Shown here: piece by piece, positions 54,312-62,590 of the stretch
How positions within the stretch are numbered: position 1 is the first letter of the stretch
How the letters are laid out: each line of letters starts with the position of its first letter
Origin: Desulfobulbaceae bacterium DB1
GTDB lineage: Bacteria; Desulfobacterota; Desulfobulbia; Desulfobulbales; SURF-16
Direction: 5' to 3'
DNA: 64,000 nt
NCBI GenBank assembly: GCA_001914235.1
Contig: MQUF01000003.1
Location: forward strand, 372,001-436,000
Notes under the pieces: generated by a model
What the model saw: only the letters and a program-made list of their open reading frames with translations
Told to the model about the DNA's origin: nothing
The model's database searches: none
Translations under genes and position numbers: made by a program

Positions 54312-54678
54312 CTAAGATTTAAAACAGAATAAGGGAAAATGGAGCTCAATAAGCCGATGACCTGAGTGATCAGCTATTCCCCATCACGACACAATGGAAG
54401 TCCACCTATCCCCGGAGACCCAAAGTCAAGATAAGTTCTCGAATTTTTCGGGCTCAACTGGGGTCTGACGATTTGGGATGAAGAAATCGTCCAGCAATCA
54501 AGAGCAATATTCGACGAGAATCCTGCTTGAAAAGTAAAGCTATCCCAATCCACAAAAGGTCAACCTAAGTCTTGAGGGGAGAACCCATTGACGATGCCGG
54601 TTTTCCTTCTTCCGGCGCACATAGATTCTCCGGCATCGAACCAAAAATTGCTATTGATGGATCGAGATTGAGGAAGGG
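54312..54678. other. non-coding stretch after the IS
   Basis: No gene or RNA could be assigned to these 367 bp. A very short ATG frame near 54478 codes for about 19 residues and has no match by eye. The base composition is more AT-rich than the region before 52800. Confidence 0.55.
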
Positions 54679-55083
54679 CTACTTCAGGTAGGAGTCGACA
54701 AATTCGCGTGGTTTCAATACCGCAATGTCATGGAATCCAGAGACGCTCAATAAATGCCGGTCTCCACTGACTATCAGTTTGCATTTGCTGGCAATCGCAC
54801 ATTCGATGAACATATTGTCGTCAGGATCTTCACTGATCGTGACCGATATGCCTTCCGTATCCACAAATTCCGCGTGAATTGTGAAAAGCTCGATTATTTG
54901 CGAGATATCAACTGAAGGGAATTTTTTTGCCAACTCCTGGCCGACCCGACGATATTCATCGAGGATTTCCTTGGAAAGCACGATCTGGACTTTCTTCGCC
55001 CGCCATGCTTTCAGAATTTGCAAGGGCGGCCCACTGAAGAAAATACCAGAGATGAACACATTGGTGTCGAGGACGATTTTCAT
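54679..55083 (-). CDS. PIN-domain ribonuclease toxin
   Basis: The 134-residue protein has the PIN pattern MKIVLDTNVFISGIFF at the start, EILDEYRRV, SEDPDDNMFIECAIAS and IVSGDRHLL, giving the acidic catalytic set. It overlaps its antitoxin by 4 bp (ATGA). VapC-type toxins cleave RNA. No disruption was seen. Confidence 0.92.
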   Translation of the reverse strand: MKIVLDTNVFISGIFFSGPPLQILKAWRAKKVQIVLSKEILDEYRRVGQELAKKFPSVDISQIIELFTIHAEFVDTEGISVTISEDPDDNMFIECAIASKCKLIVSGDRHLLSVSGFHDIAVLKPREFVDSYLK

Positions 55084-55343
55084 TTTTTTCCTCGAACTTT
55101 CAATATCGCTTCCTCAATATCAGTTTTTTTCACTCCTGCCTTTTTGCCTTTTCTCCTGGCGTCAGCAATAAGGGTGTCGAATTCTTCGAGCGAAGGAGGG
55201 GTTATGCTCTTCAGAATAACGACATCATTATCGCCTACCACTACGAATTGTGCTCCTGGCTGGAGATTTAACCGTTTACGAATATCCTCTGGAATGACGA
55301 CCTGCCCTTTTGATGACATTTTGGTTGTTGCGACTTGAGTCAT
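55080..55343 (-). CDS. AbrB/SpoVT-family antitoxin
   Basis: The 87-residue protein has the swapped-hairpin DNA-binding fold at the N-terminus (TKMSSKGQVVIPEDIRKRLNLQPGAQFVVV) and a basic, helical C-terminus that would bind the PIN toxin. It precedes the toxin gene in the operon. A perfect inverted repeat upstream is a likely autoregulatory operator. Confidence 0.9.
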   Translation of the reverse strand: MTQVATTKMSSKGQVVIPEDIRKRLNLQPGAQFVVVGDNDVVILKSITPPSLEEFDTLIADARRKGKKAGVKKTDIEEAILKVRGKK

Positions 55344-55364
55344 GTTGAACCTCCGCGTATTATT

Positions 55365-55382
55365 AATCTTACTGGTAAGATT
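55365..55382 (-). promoter_or_regulatory. perfect 8 bp inverted repeat, likely antitoxin operator
   Basis: AATCTTAC-TG-GTAAGATT lies 22 bp upstream of the antitoxin start. Its position fits the promoter and the symmetry fits a dimeric AbrB-type repressor. The regulatory role is inferred. Confidence 0.6.
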
Positions 55383-55611
55383 ATAAACTACCCTTGGAGG
55401 AAATGCAAAAAATATACGTATATGGCAGGAGCATATGATTCATATTCGCCTCTTGGTGTGGTCACATTTTCATTTTTTTCGACCGGTGATATATTGACTC
55501 TCAGGGAAGACGGAATGCCAGAAAGGCCTTTGCCCATGATAACAATACGATAATACAATTTTTTTCACCAATCGGGGGTGACCTTGGAAATGTCCATAGT
55601 AGGTGTGCGTA

Positions 55612-55851
55612 TCATCCATGTAAATTTTCAATCCACCTGTGCGCTTCAACATCGGTTACTTTCCCAAGATACTGCTGGGTCGTCGCAAGATCTGCGTGGC
55701 GAAGGATCACCTTGCTGATTATCTCAAGCGGAACACCTGCCCTTGATGCAAACATTGCCGCATGCCGCCTGAGATCATGGGGCCGCAAACTGGATGTGTC
55801 CTATTTTGTAGCAATTCCGGGAAAACGGTCCAGAAATCCGGAAAAACACTC
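55612..55851 (-). pseudogene. tyrosine recombinase C-terminal remnant
   Basis: The minus-strand frame reads RPHDLRRHAAMFASRAGV, then ILRHADLATTQQYLG, and ends at a stop at 55612. These are the HxLRR, LRHAD and nucleophile-Tyr motifs of tyrosine integrases. Just upstream the frame has a TAG stop (55801-55803) where the sense codon may have been CAG, and before it only a short plausible stretch remains. There is no N-terminal part, so this is a remnant of a mobile-element integrase. Confidence 0.75.
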
Positions 55852-55927
55852 ACTCATAGTGTGATTATTCTGGGCGGAATCATCGCAAGTTGTTGTATTA
55901 GTGTTTCTTATGTCCCAAACCGCTTGA

Positions 55928-55943
55928 TGGCGCAAAAATTGCT
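55928..55943 (+). promoter_or_regulatory. sigma-54 (-24/-12) promoter of the second PEP-CTERM gene
   Basis: TGG at 55928-55930, ten bases (CGCAAAAATT) and GC at 55941-55942 with T next fit GG-N10-GC and TTGCW. The GC is 72 bp from the ATG at 56014, identical to the first PEP-CTERM promoter at 31233. Confidence 0.78.
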
Positions 55944-56013
55944 TCATGCAAATGAGAGTTTTTGATATCTTTCAAAAAACCATCATAGTAAAACCTTAAA
56001 GCGAGGAATAAAG

Positions 56014-56628
56014 ATGAAGAAGAAGTTATTGGCAGGGTTGGCAATTGGAGTAATGATGTTTGGTATGGACCGGGCAGCAAATGCCTCACCTATTACTTTG
56101 GTCGACCAGGGGGCTACTTGGCAATATTCTGTGTTAAGTAGCGATCTGTGGCCCATTTGGAATACTGCCAATTATTCTTCATTCGATTGGTCCAGTGCTA
56201 CATGGCTCACCGGGCAAGCTGCTTTTGGAAATCCTTATTCCTTGCCATACAATACGACTTGGACTGCCAACACAGACATTGCACTCCAGAAAACATTTAA
56301 TATTGATGGGTTATTATCAACACCAATTATTCTCAATGTCGCCTCTGATAACGGGTTCATGGTATTCATTAATGGCCAGCAAGTAGCGAAAGAGAATGCG
56401 GAAGCTTATACATCTTACTGGGAGTACACATTGAATCTAACTACACTTGGCTTCCTTTCTCCCGGTCAGAACATCATTCAGGTTCTTGCCGAGGACCATG
56501 GTGGGGCAACATTTTTTGACCTTAAATTGACAGGAGACGTTGCCCCCGTCCCCGAACCAGCCACCATGCTCCTCATGGGAACGGGATTGGCTGGACTCAT
56601 CGGAGCACGCAGAAGAAAGAAAGCCTAA
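56014..56628 (+). CDS. PEP-CTERM sorting-domain protein (second)
   Basis: The 204-residue protein has a signal peptide (cleavage near NAS-PI), a beta-rich body with a VFINGQQV-type carbohydrate-binding-like motif, and the tail VAPVPEPATMLLMGTGLAGLIGARRRKK. It sits alone in the accessory island, with a sigma-54 promoter and a terminator. It should be processed by the same exosortase as the protein at 31318. Confidence 0.92.
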   Translation: MKKKLLAGLAIGVMMFGMDRAANASPITLVDQGATWQYSVLSSDLWPIWNTANYSSFDWSSATWLTGQAAFGNPYSLPYNTTWTANTDIALQKTFNIDGLLSTPIILNVASDNGFMVFINGQQVAKENAEAYTSYWEYTLNLTTLGFLSPGQNIIQVLAEDHGGATFFDLKLTGDVAPVPEPATMLLMGTGLAGLIGARRRKKA

Positions 56629-56659
56629 TATCTGCTCCAACATTATCGGGCACATCACC

Positions 56660-56693
56660 AGGCAGGGTCATTCGTTTGGCTCTGCCTTTTTTT
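56660..56693 (+). terminator. Rho-independent terminator after the PEP-CTERM gene
   Basis: AGGCAG and CTGCCT enclose a loop of about 16 bases and are followed by a run of seven T. The stem is short with inner mismatches, so strength is moderate. Confidence 0.6.
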
Positions 56694-56814
56694 GTTCCCT
56701 CCCGAGTGGCAAGAAGGGGCTCAGGCCAGCGCCACTCTTCCTGTCCAGTTAAAACATCATTAAAAGCCCTTTTCAAGTCTACAGCATATCAAATCTTGAC
56801 TCCCCTGCCATAGT

Positions 56815-56829
56815 GGCTATATAATAGCC
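56815..56829 (+). promoter_or_regulatory. inverted repeat upstream of hipB, likely operator
   Basis: GGCTAT-ATA-ATAGCC is a perfect 6 bp inverted repeat 56 bp before the HipB-like start. A second, looser pair of CTATTA half-sites overlaps 56868-56885. HipB-type repressors bind such symmetric sites near their own promoter. Confidence 0.5.
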
Positions 56830-56885
56830 TCAATCCAGATTCTTCATTCGCTGAAAAAACAACAATGGACTATTAATGGGCTATT

Positions 56886-57218
56886 ATGAATTACTACGAG
56901 ATGACAGATAAGGCGATAGAGGCCGAGATAGGAATGCGTATAAAATCGCTTCGGCTGCGAAGAAATCTGACCCAACAGCAGGTTGCCGAAGCGGCGGCAG
57001 TTTCACTTAACGTAATCAAGGCCCTGGAGTCGGGAAAGGGAAAACTTTCATCTCTCATTTCCGTGCTTCGGGAGCTTGGTGCCCTGGATGAACTGGACCG
57101 GTTTATTCAGGACCAAGTGGTCAGCCCATTACAATTGGCCAGGCGACAAGGCAAAAAGAGGCAACGAGCGTCAGGCACACGGAAAACCGTTTCCTCCGAA
57201 GAGAGCTCTGAATGGTAG
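56886..57218 (+). CDS. hipB: HipB-like XRE antitoxin/repressor
   Basis: The 110-residue protein has an XRE helix-turn-helix (MRIKSLRLRRNLTQQQVAEAAAVSLNVIKALESGKG) and a basic, low-complexity C-terminus. It overlaps the HipA gene by 7 bp. It should repress its own operon and hold the toxin inactive. Confidence 0.9.
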   Translation: MNYYEMTDKAIEAEIGMRIKSLRLRRNLTQQQVAEAAAVSLNVIKALESGKGKLSSLISVLRELGALDELDRFIQDQVVSPLQLARRQGKKRQRASGTRKTVSSEESSEW

Positions 57219-58519
57219 AACAAGTCAGTACCGCCATAATCAGCTTATGGGGCGAAAATATCGCTGCGGTCTCCTGGCTTGCGGACAGGGGCTATGCTGT
57301 TTTTGAGTATGAGCCGAGTTTTCTCAAAAAGGGGCTTGATATTTCTCCTATCCACATGAGTCTGGCAGAAGCAGGACAAGGTGATGGTCTCTTTTCGTTT
57401 CCGACATTGAACCAAAATACCTTTCTTGGACTGCCCGGACTCCTTGCCGACGCACTTCCAGATAAATTCGGCAATGCCGTTATTGATACATGGCTGGCTC
57501 GAAACGGACGCTCCCCCGGCAGTTTCAGCCCGGTCGAGCGTCTCTGTTATACCGGAAGCAGAGGCATGGGGGCCTTGGAATTCAGCCCTCCGGTAAACAA
57601 GGAGCTCGACAATCCGGTTCCGATTGAAGTTGCTGAGCTGGTCAGACTGGCCCAGGAGATCACAAACAGCCGCTGCTCCCTGAAGGTCGATTTTTTCGGC
57701 GACAAGGGGGATCATGAGGCTATTATGGACATCTTGCGCGTCGGCACCTCAGCTGGTGGAGCAAGGCCAAAAGCCATCATCGCCATGAACGGAAACGGCA
57801 ATGTCATATCCGGTCAGGGGAAGGCCCCGGCAGGATATGACCACTGGATAGTAAAATTCGACGGAGTAAGCGACCTCGAATTCGGAAAACCACAAGGGTA
57901 CGGTCGGATCGAATATGCCTATTACCTGATGGCCAAGGAGGCAGGTATCGAGATGACGGAATGCCGGCTCCTTGAAGAACATGGCCGAGCCCATTTTCTC
58001 ACCAAACGTTTTGACCGGCAAGGCAACAAAAAGATACACATGCAATCATTGTGCGGCTTAGCCCACTATGATTTTAATATGGCCGGAAGCTATAGTTACG
58101 AGCAGGCCTTTGCCGTTATGCGCAGACTGCGGCTCAGCAAGGCCGAAGCTGCCCAACAATATCGGAGAATGATTTTCAATGTCATTGCCCGCAATCAGGA
58201 TGACCATACCAAAAATATCGCTTTCCTGATGAATCAGGACGGAAAATGGCACCTTGCCCCTGCTTTTGATATGACCTATTCCCATAACCCCGCAGGCATC
58301 TGGACCAACCAGCACCAGATGAGTATCAACGGAAAACGGGATCATTTCCAACTGGACGATCTCACGTCAGTTGGAGAGAGTATCAGCCTGCCGAGACCAG
58401 GCGAAATTATCGGTGAAATTGTAGATGCTGTGCGCAAATGGCCGATATTTGCCGAAAAGGCGGGGCTGAACGAAGAAAAAGCTTCAGAGATCAGCCGGTA
58501 TCATCGCCTCGATATTTAG
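57212..58519 (+). CDS. hipA: HipA-like serine/threonine kinase toxin
   Basis: The 435-residue protein has the HipA N-terminal lobe and kinase core: GTSAGGARPKAI (P-loop), FDRQGNKKIHMQSL, NVIARNQDDHTKNIAFLM (catalytic Asp) and LAPAFDMTYS (metal Asp). HipA toxins phosphorylate tRNA synthetases or other targets and cause growth arrest. All core residues are present. The HipB-like gene overlaps it upstream. Confidence 0.94.
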   Translation: MVEQVSTAIISLWGENIAAVSWLADRGYAVFEYEPSFLKKGLDISPIHMSLAEAGQGDGLFSFPTLNQNTFLGLPGLLADALPDKFGNAVIDTWLARNGRSPGSFSPVERLCYTGSRGMGALEFSPPVNKELDNPVPIEVAELVRLAQEITNSRCSLKVDFFGDKGDHEAIMDILRVGTSAGGARPKAIIAMNGNGNVISGQGKAPAGYDHWIVKFDGVSDLEFGKPQGYGRIEYAYYLMAKEAGIEMTECRLLEEHGRAHFLTKRFDRQGNKKIHMQSLCGLAHYDFNMAGSYSYEQAFAVMRRLRLSKAEAAQQYRRMIFNVIARNQDDHTKNIAFLMNQDGKWHLAPAFDMTYSHNPAGIWTNQHQMSINGKRDHFQLDDLTSVGESISLPRPGEIIGEIVDAVRKWPIFAEKAGLNEEKASEISRYHRLDI

Positions 58520-58571
58520 GAGCCGTTAGAAAATAACGTGTTCAATCCCGATATTTTGTTTACGGCTCCTT

Positions 58572-58835
58572 ATGCCGATTGGATTCTCGCAAAGAGCTGG
58601 GTTAGTTCCATACAACGGCTTAATTCACTTCATGGAAGATTCGATGTTGCGTAATGCCCATGCCGAAAAGCGGATTCTTCGACGCTCTGACCGCGCCAAG
58701 TTCAGGAACCAGGTTCTCAGGCCTTTGCTTGATACCGGATTAATTGAAATGACTACCCCGAATAAGCCAACCAGCAGCAAACAGAAATATCGGCTGACGG
58801 AGACGGGAAAACAGATTTTGAATCAGGATAAATGA
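58572..58835 (+). pseudogene. C-terminal remnant of an AlbA_2/RecG-like ATP-binding protein
   Basis: The frame codes for 87 residues; only the end, FRNQVLRPLLDTGLIEMTTPNKPTSSKQKYRLTE, is family-like. It matches the winged-helix tail of AlbA_2/RecG-like or Fic-type proteins. The catalytic and nucleotide-binding parts are absent, so this is most likely a fragment left after deletion. Confidence 0.6.
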
Positions 58836-58915
58836 ACCACGGAAGACACGGAAGGACGCGGAATAAAAAAATGTGGAGAGAAAAATCTTCTGTGTTTTCC
58901 GTGTATTCCGTGGTT
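58835..58915. repeat. palindromic repeat, copy C (core only)
   Basis: AACCACGGA at 58835 and TCCGTGGTT at 58915 bound an 81 bp AT-rich core with CACGGA/TCCGTG inner pairs. It resembles the core of copies A and B but lacks their GATG...TCGTAAAAA ends. Confidence 0.55.
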
Positions 58916-59086
58916 AATAAAAAAACATGTTGATTTTCGAAAAGCGAAAAGCTCCCCCAGGTTTATAAACCCGATTTGATGTTGTCCATCAGGGCCAGGA
59001 GTAACAGAACTGTGAGAAAGAAAACAAATCATGTTTCAATATGCCGCGTCTTTCCATGATGTGTGGGAAAAAAGAAGATTCCGACC

Positions 59087-60093
59087 ATGACTGAGTCCAA
59101 CCGTATTGAAAATAAGCGAGAGTTGTCCGATTCGCTTGAAAAAGAAGTCATCGCCTTCCTGAACAGTGCGGAAGGTGGCGTTATTTATCCGGGTATCGAC
59201 AAAGCAGGGAAAATCATCGGCCTGGAAGATGCCGATGAGGTACAACTCAAAGTAAAAGACCGGCTGAAAAACAATATCCAGCCATCTTGTCTTGGCTTGT
59301 TCGATGTCATCCATGAAAGCCACGAAGGTAAGGACATCGTCGAGATTGTCGTGGCCAGTGGTTCTGAAAAGCCCTATTACCTCAAAAAGTACGAAATGTC
59401 CGAAAAGGATTACGGCTTCTGCTGTCTCGTCAAGACCTGCAAGCAGGTGCTGGCCCGGCTTGAAGGCATTGAAAATCGAACCATCACCAAAATAACGCCG
59501 AGAGAACGGATAAACCGCAACCTCTGGAACCGGGTCGCCCTGCGCGAGGCAGTCATCAATACCATTATCCACAATGATTACACCACCGAACTGGTCCCCA
59601 AATTCGAAATATTCGCCGACCGTCTGGAAATGACCTCCGCGGGTTATATTCACCCTGGGGAAGAACGGGAGGACTTCTTTGCCGGGTATTCCATACCCCG
59701 CAACAAGACGCTGATGCGAGTGTTCAAGGATCTGGACATGGTGGATGCCTCGGCTCCGGCATGCCCCGGATTCTCAAGCCTTATTCCCGTGACGCGTACA
59801 TCTTTTCTTCCCGATTCATCCGGACGGTTTTCCCGATGGATCAGGATGCGTTAGTCCTGGAAAAAGAAGAAATTATGGAGGGTGGTGCAATAGGTGGTGC
59901 AATCGAACTGACGGATCGACAAAGAGAAATACTGGGACTCATTAAGAACGACAGGAAAATCAGTTACCGGGCTATCGCAAGCACGCTGGGAATCAATGAA
60001 TCGGCAGTACAAAAACAACTGGATATCCTTAAGGGAAAAGGGGTACTGAAACGAATGGGTCGCACGCGGGGGCATTGGGAGGTGTTGGAATGA
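59087..60093 (+). pseudogene. AlbA_2 / RecG-like ATP-binding protein with frameshift and internal deletion
   Basis: The 5' part encodes an AlbA_2 domain (ESNRIENKRELSDSLEKEVIAFLNSAEGGVIYPGID) joined to the central part (VALREAVINTIIHNDYTTE). The normal segment between KYEMSEK and DYGFCCLVK is much shorter than in relatives, with about 100 residues missing in frame. Near 59747 one base is lost: the frame changes and the true continuation GSGMPRILKPYSRDA is found in the next frame up to 60093, ending in a winged-helix (DRKISYRAIASTLGINESAVQKQLDIL). The gene is therefore broken. Confidence 0.85.
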
Positions 60094-60108
60094 TAAAGAA
60101 GGGGTTAT

Positions 60109-60255
60109 AAAGGGCATATTCAACGCCACGACATGATCGAGCGCTGCTGCGAGGCAGGTCTGCCGGAACCGGAATTCAAGTTGACCGACGGCTTTGTCAC
60201 CGTTATTCGCCGGAAACCGGGAAAGGCTTTTGAGGCTGTCGGCGGGAAAGTTGGG
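60109..60255 (+). pseudogene. short remnant of another RecG-like C-terminus
   Basis: Only about 48 residues, HDMIERCCEAGLPEPEFKLTDGFVTVIRR, look like family sequence; this resembles the C-terminal GLPEPEF segment of AlbA_2/RecG-like proteins. It has no N-terminal domain. A normal ribosome site and the next gene (Mrr) follow. Probably debris of a deleted gene. Confidence 0.5.
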
Positions 60256-60335
60256 CAAACATTTTTTAAAACAGATGGATGCAGAAGCAGCAAAACAAAT
60301 CTTTTCCCAATAAGCTGAAAACAAGGAGAAAAACA

Positions 60336-61247
60336 TTGTCCGTACCTGATTTTCAATCCTTCTTCCTGCCCCTCTTGAAATTCTGCTCGGATGGGAAAGC
60401 GCACAGCGCCAAAGAAGCCCATGCCGTCATGGCGAAACATTTCAAACTGAGCGAAGACGATCTGAAAGAGATGCTGCCCAGCGGTAAACAGACCACCTTT
60501 AAAAACAGGGTGGCCTGGGCAAAAGTCTATCTTGCCAAGGCGCTTCTCCTTGAAAGCCCGAAACGCGGCATTTTCCGCATCACCCAACGGGGCCACGATT
60601 TACTAAAATCAAACCCTGACGATCTTCGGGTCAAGCACTTGAAGCAGTTCCACGAGTTTGTCGACTTCCACACGTCAAGCAGCAAACAAGAAAAAGGTAA
60701 TGAAAACGCCGGAGATGAGGAACGGACAGCGACCCCGGAAGAAACTTTTGAAAGCGCCTACCAGGAACTCCACCGCAGCCTGGCCGGCGAGCTTCTTACC
60801 CATATTTCCAATAATTCGCCGGAATTCTTTGAACATTTGGTGGTTAAACTCCTGGTCAAAATGGGTTATGGTGGCTCCATAAAAGATGCCGGCCAAGCCT
60901 TGGGCCGAAGCGGCGATGAGGGAATTGACGGCATCATCAAGGAAGATAAGCTCGGTCTTGATTTTATTTACATCCAGGCTAAGAGATGGAAAGGTTCGGT
61001 AGGACGCCCCGAAGCCCAGAAATTTGTCGGCGCCCTGCACGGCCAACGGGCCAAGAAAGGCGTGTTCATCACCACAGGAACCTTCACCAAGGATGCCGAG
61101 CAGTATGTCTCCACTATCGACCCCAAAGTGGTATTAATCGATGGCGGCAGGCTCGTTGATTTAATGATCGACCACAACTTGGGAGTTTCCATTGTGGATG
61201 TCTACGAAATTAAAAAAATTGATTCGGATTTCTTTTTGGAAGAGTAA
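60336..61247 (+). CDS. Mrr-type restriction endonuclease
   Basis: The 303-residue protein has an N-terminal winged-helix Mrr_N domain (LLKFCSDGKAHSAKEAHAVMAKHFKLSE) and a PD-(D/E)xK nuclease, with FFEHLVVKLLVKMGYGG, GRSGDEGIDGIIKED and IYIQAKRWKG. The start is TTG 60336, seven bases after AAGGAG; an ATG at 60279 has no such site. It should cut methylated or foreign DNA. It is intact, unlike its neighbours. Confidence 0.9.
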   Translation: MSVPDFQSFFLPLLKFCSDGKAHSAKEAHAVMAKHFKLSEDDLKEMLPSGKQTTFKNRVAWAKVYLAKALLLESPKRGIFRITQRGHDLLKSNPDDLRVKHLKQFHEFVDFHTSSSKQEKGNENAGDEERTATPEETFESAYQELHRSLAGELLTHISNNSPEFFEHLVVKLLVKMGYGGSIKDAGQALGRSGDEGIDGIIKEDKLGLDFIYIQAKRWKGSVGRPEAQKFVGALHGQRAKKGVFITTGTFTKDAEQYVSTIDPKVVLIDGGRLVDLMIDHNLGVSIVDVYEIKKIDSDFFLEE

Positions 61248-61259
61248 GGCAATATCTTG

Positions 61260-62303
61260 ATGAGCAACCAGCAGACTGATCTCACCTTTTTCACCAACGA
61301 CCGGAACCAGACCCTCCTGGACCGGTTCAAGGCGACCCTTGCCGACACCCGACTGTTCGACGTGCTGGTCGGATATTTTCGCGCCAGCGGGTTTTACCAG
61401 CTCTGCGACAGTCTGGAACCCATTGGCAAAACGCGTATTCTTGTTGGCCTGGGCATAGATGACGAATCATATCGCGCCGTGGATGCCTTCCGAGCGCAAG
61501 CCGTGCTTGACTTTGAGTCACATAAAGACACCAAAAACCTGTTTCAGGATACGCTCATCAAAGAAATAGAAGTTTCCGAGGAAACAGATGCCAGGCTGGA
61601 GCAGGGCCTGAACAAATTCATTCAATTTCTCCAGGCGGAATGTTTTGTCCCTGATGCCGATAAAAAAGAAGGCGGCAACGGCAGAAAACTTGAAATTCGC
61701 GCCTTCCCCTCCAAAAATATTCACGCCAAAGTGTATATCGGCCGTTTCGCGCCCGAGGACCGAGATTATGGCTTTGTCATCACCGGGTCGAGCAATTTTT
61801 CCTATGCCGGACTCGTTGCCAATCGGGAGTTTAATGTCGAACTGCGCCAACGCCGCGATGTGGAATTTGCTCTCCATCAGTTCGAAGAACTCTGGCAGCA
61901 ATCTGTGGATATATCCCAGGATTTTATCGACGCCGTGCAGAATAAAACCTGGCTCAATGACTCAATAACCCCTTATGAGCTCTATTTGAAACTGATTTAC
62001 GAATACATGCAGGAAGATATCAACTTGCAAGACGATATTGAAATCTTCCTGCCCGAGGGCTTTATGCCCCTTCAGTACCAGCAGCAGGCTGTCTTGCAGG
62101 CCATCAAAAAGCTGAACGAACATAACGGCGTCTTTCTTGCTGATGTGGTCGGACTGGGAAAGACATTCATCACCGCCCAGCTGTTGCAGCAGATCAAGGG
62201 GCGTATCCTGGTGATCTGTCCGCCGGTGCTCAAAAACTACTGGGAAGAGAGTCTTCATGATTTCCGGGTACCGGCCCGGGTGGAATCCCTTGGCAAGATG
62301 TGA
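61260..62303 (+). pseudogene. PLD-domain / SNF2-type helicase, truncated after Walker A
   Basis: The 347 residues start with a phospholipase-D-like domain (DVLVGYFRASGFYQL, NIHAKVYIGRFA, VITGSSNFSYAGL) and reach helicase motif I/Ia (GVFLADVVGLGKTFITAQLL, ILVICPPVLKNYWEE). The rest of the helicase is missing, and the protein ends in a frame abutting the methyltransferase fragment. Full-length relatives are about 1000 residues. Truncation probably arose by a deletion joining it to the methyltransferase part. Confidence 0.82.
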
Positions 62304-62590
62304 AGAGTGAGGCGAAAAGAAAGGCCGGGCAACTCGAACAGCTCCACCAGGATTTTTTTGCCGCCAGCTCCCCCGCGAAAAAGCAGGAGATACGGCAGAG
62401 CATCAGCGAATTGGAATGGGAGCTGATTGAAGCGACTTTGACGGAAAGAAAACAGCAGGACCTGCTGGACAAACTGCAAGATATAAGACAGAGCGGCGAG
62501 AAACCCTTCTTCCTCTGGAAGCTCAACTTCTCCGAGGTCTTCAAGGAGAAGGGCGGCTTCGACGTGGTGATCGGCAATCCGCCCTATTAC
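62300..62590 (+). pseudogene. adenine methyltransferase (Eco57I-like) fragment, NPPY segment
   Basis: A coding stretch, with LHQDFFAASSPAKKQEIRQSISELEWELIEATL and FFLWKLNFSEVFKEKGGFDVVIGNPPY, is a piece of an N6-adenine methyltransferase with the catalytic NPPY motif. Its N-terminal part is replaced by the helicase fragment and the following part by the IS630 element. The 3' piece is at 63812-64000. Confidence 0.8.
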
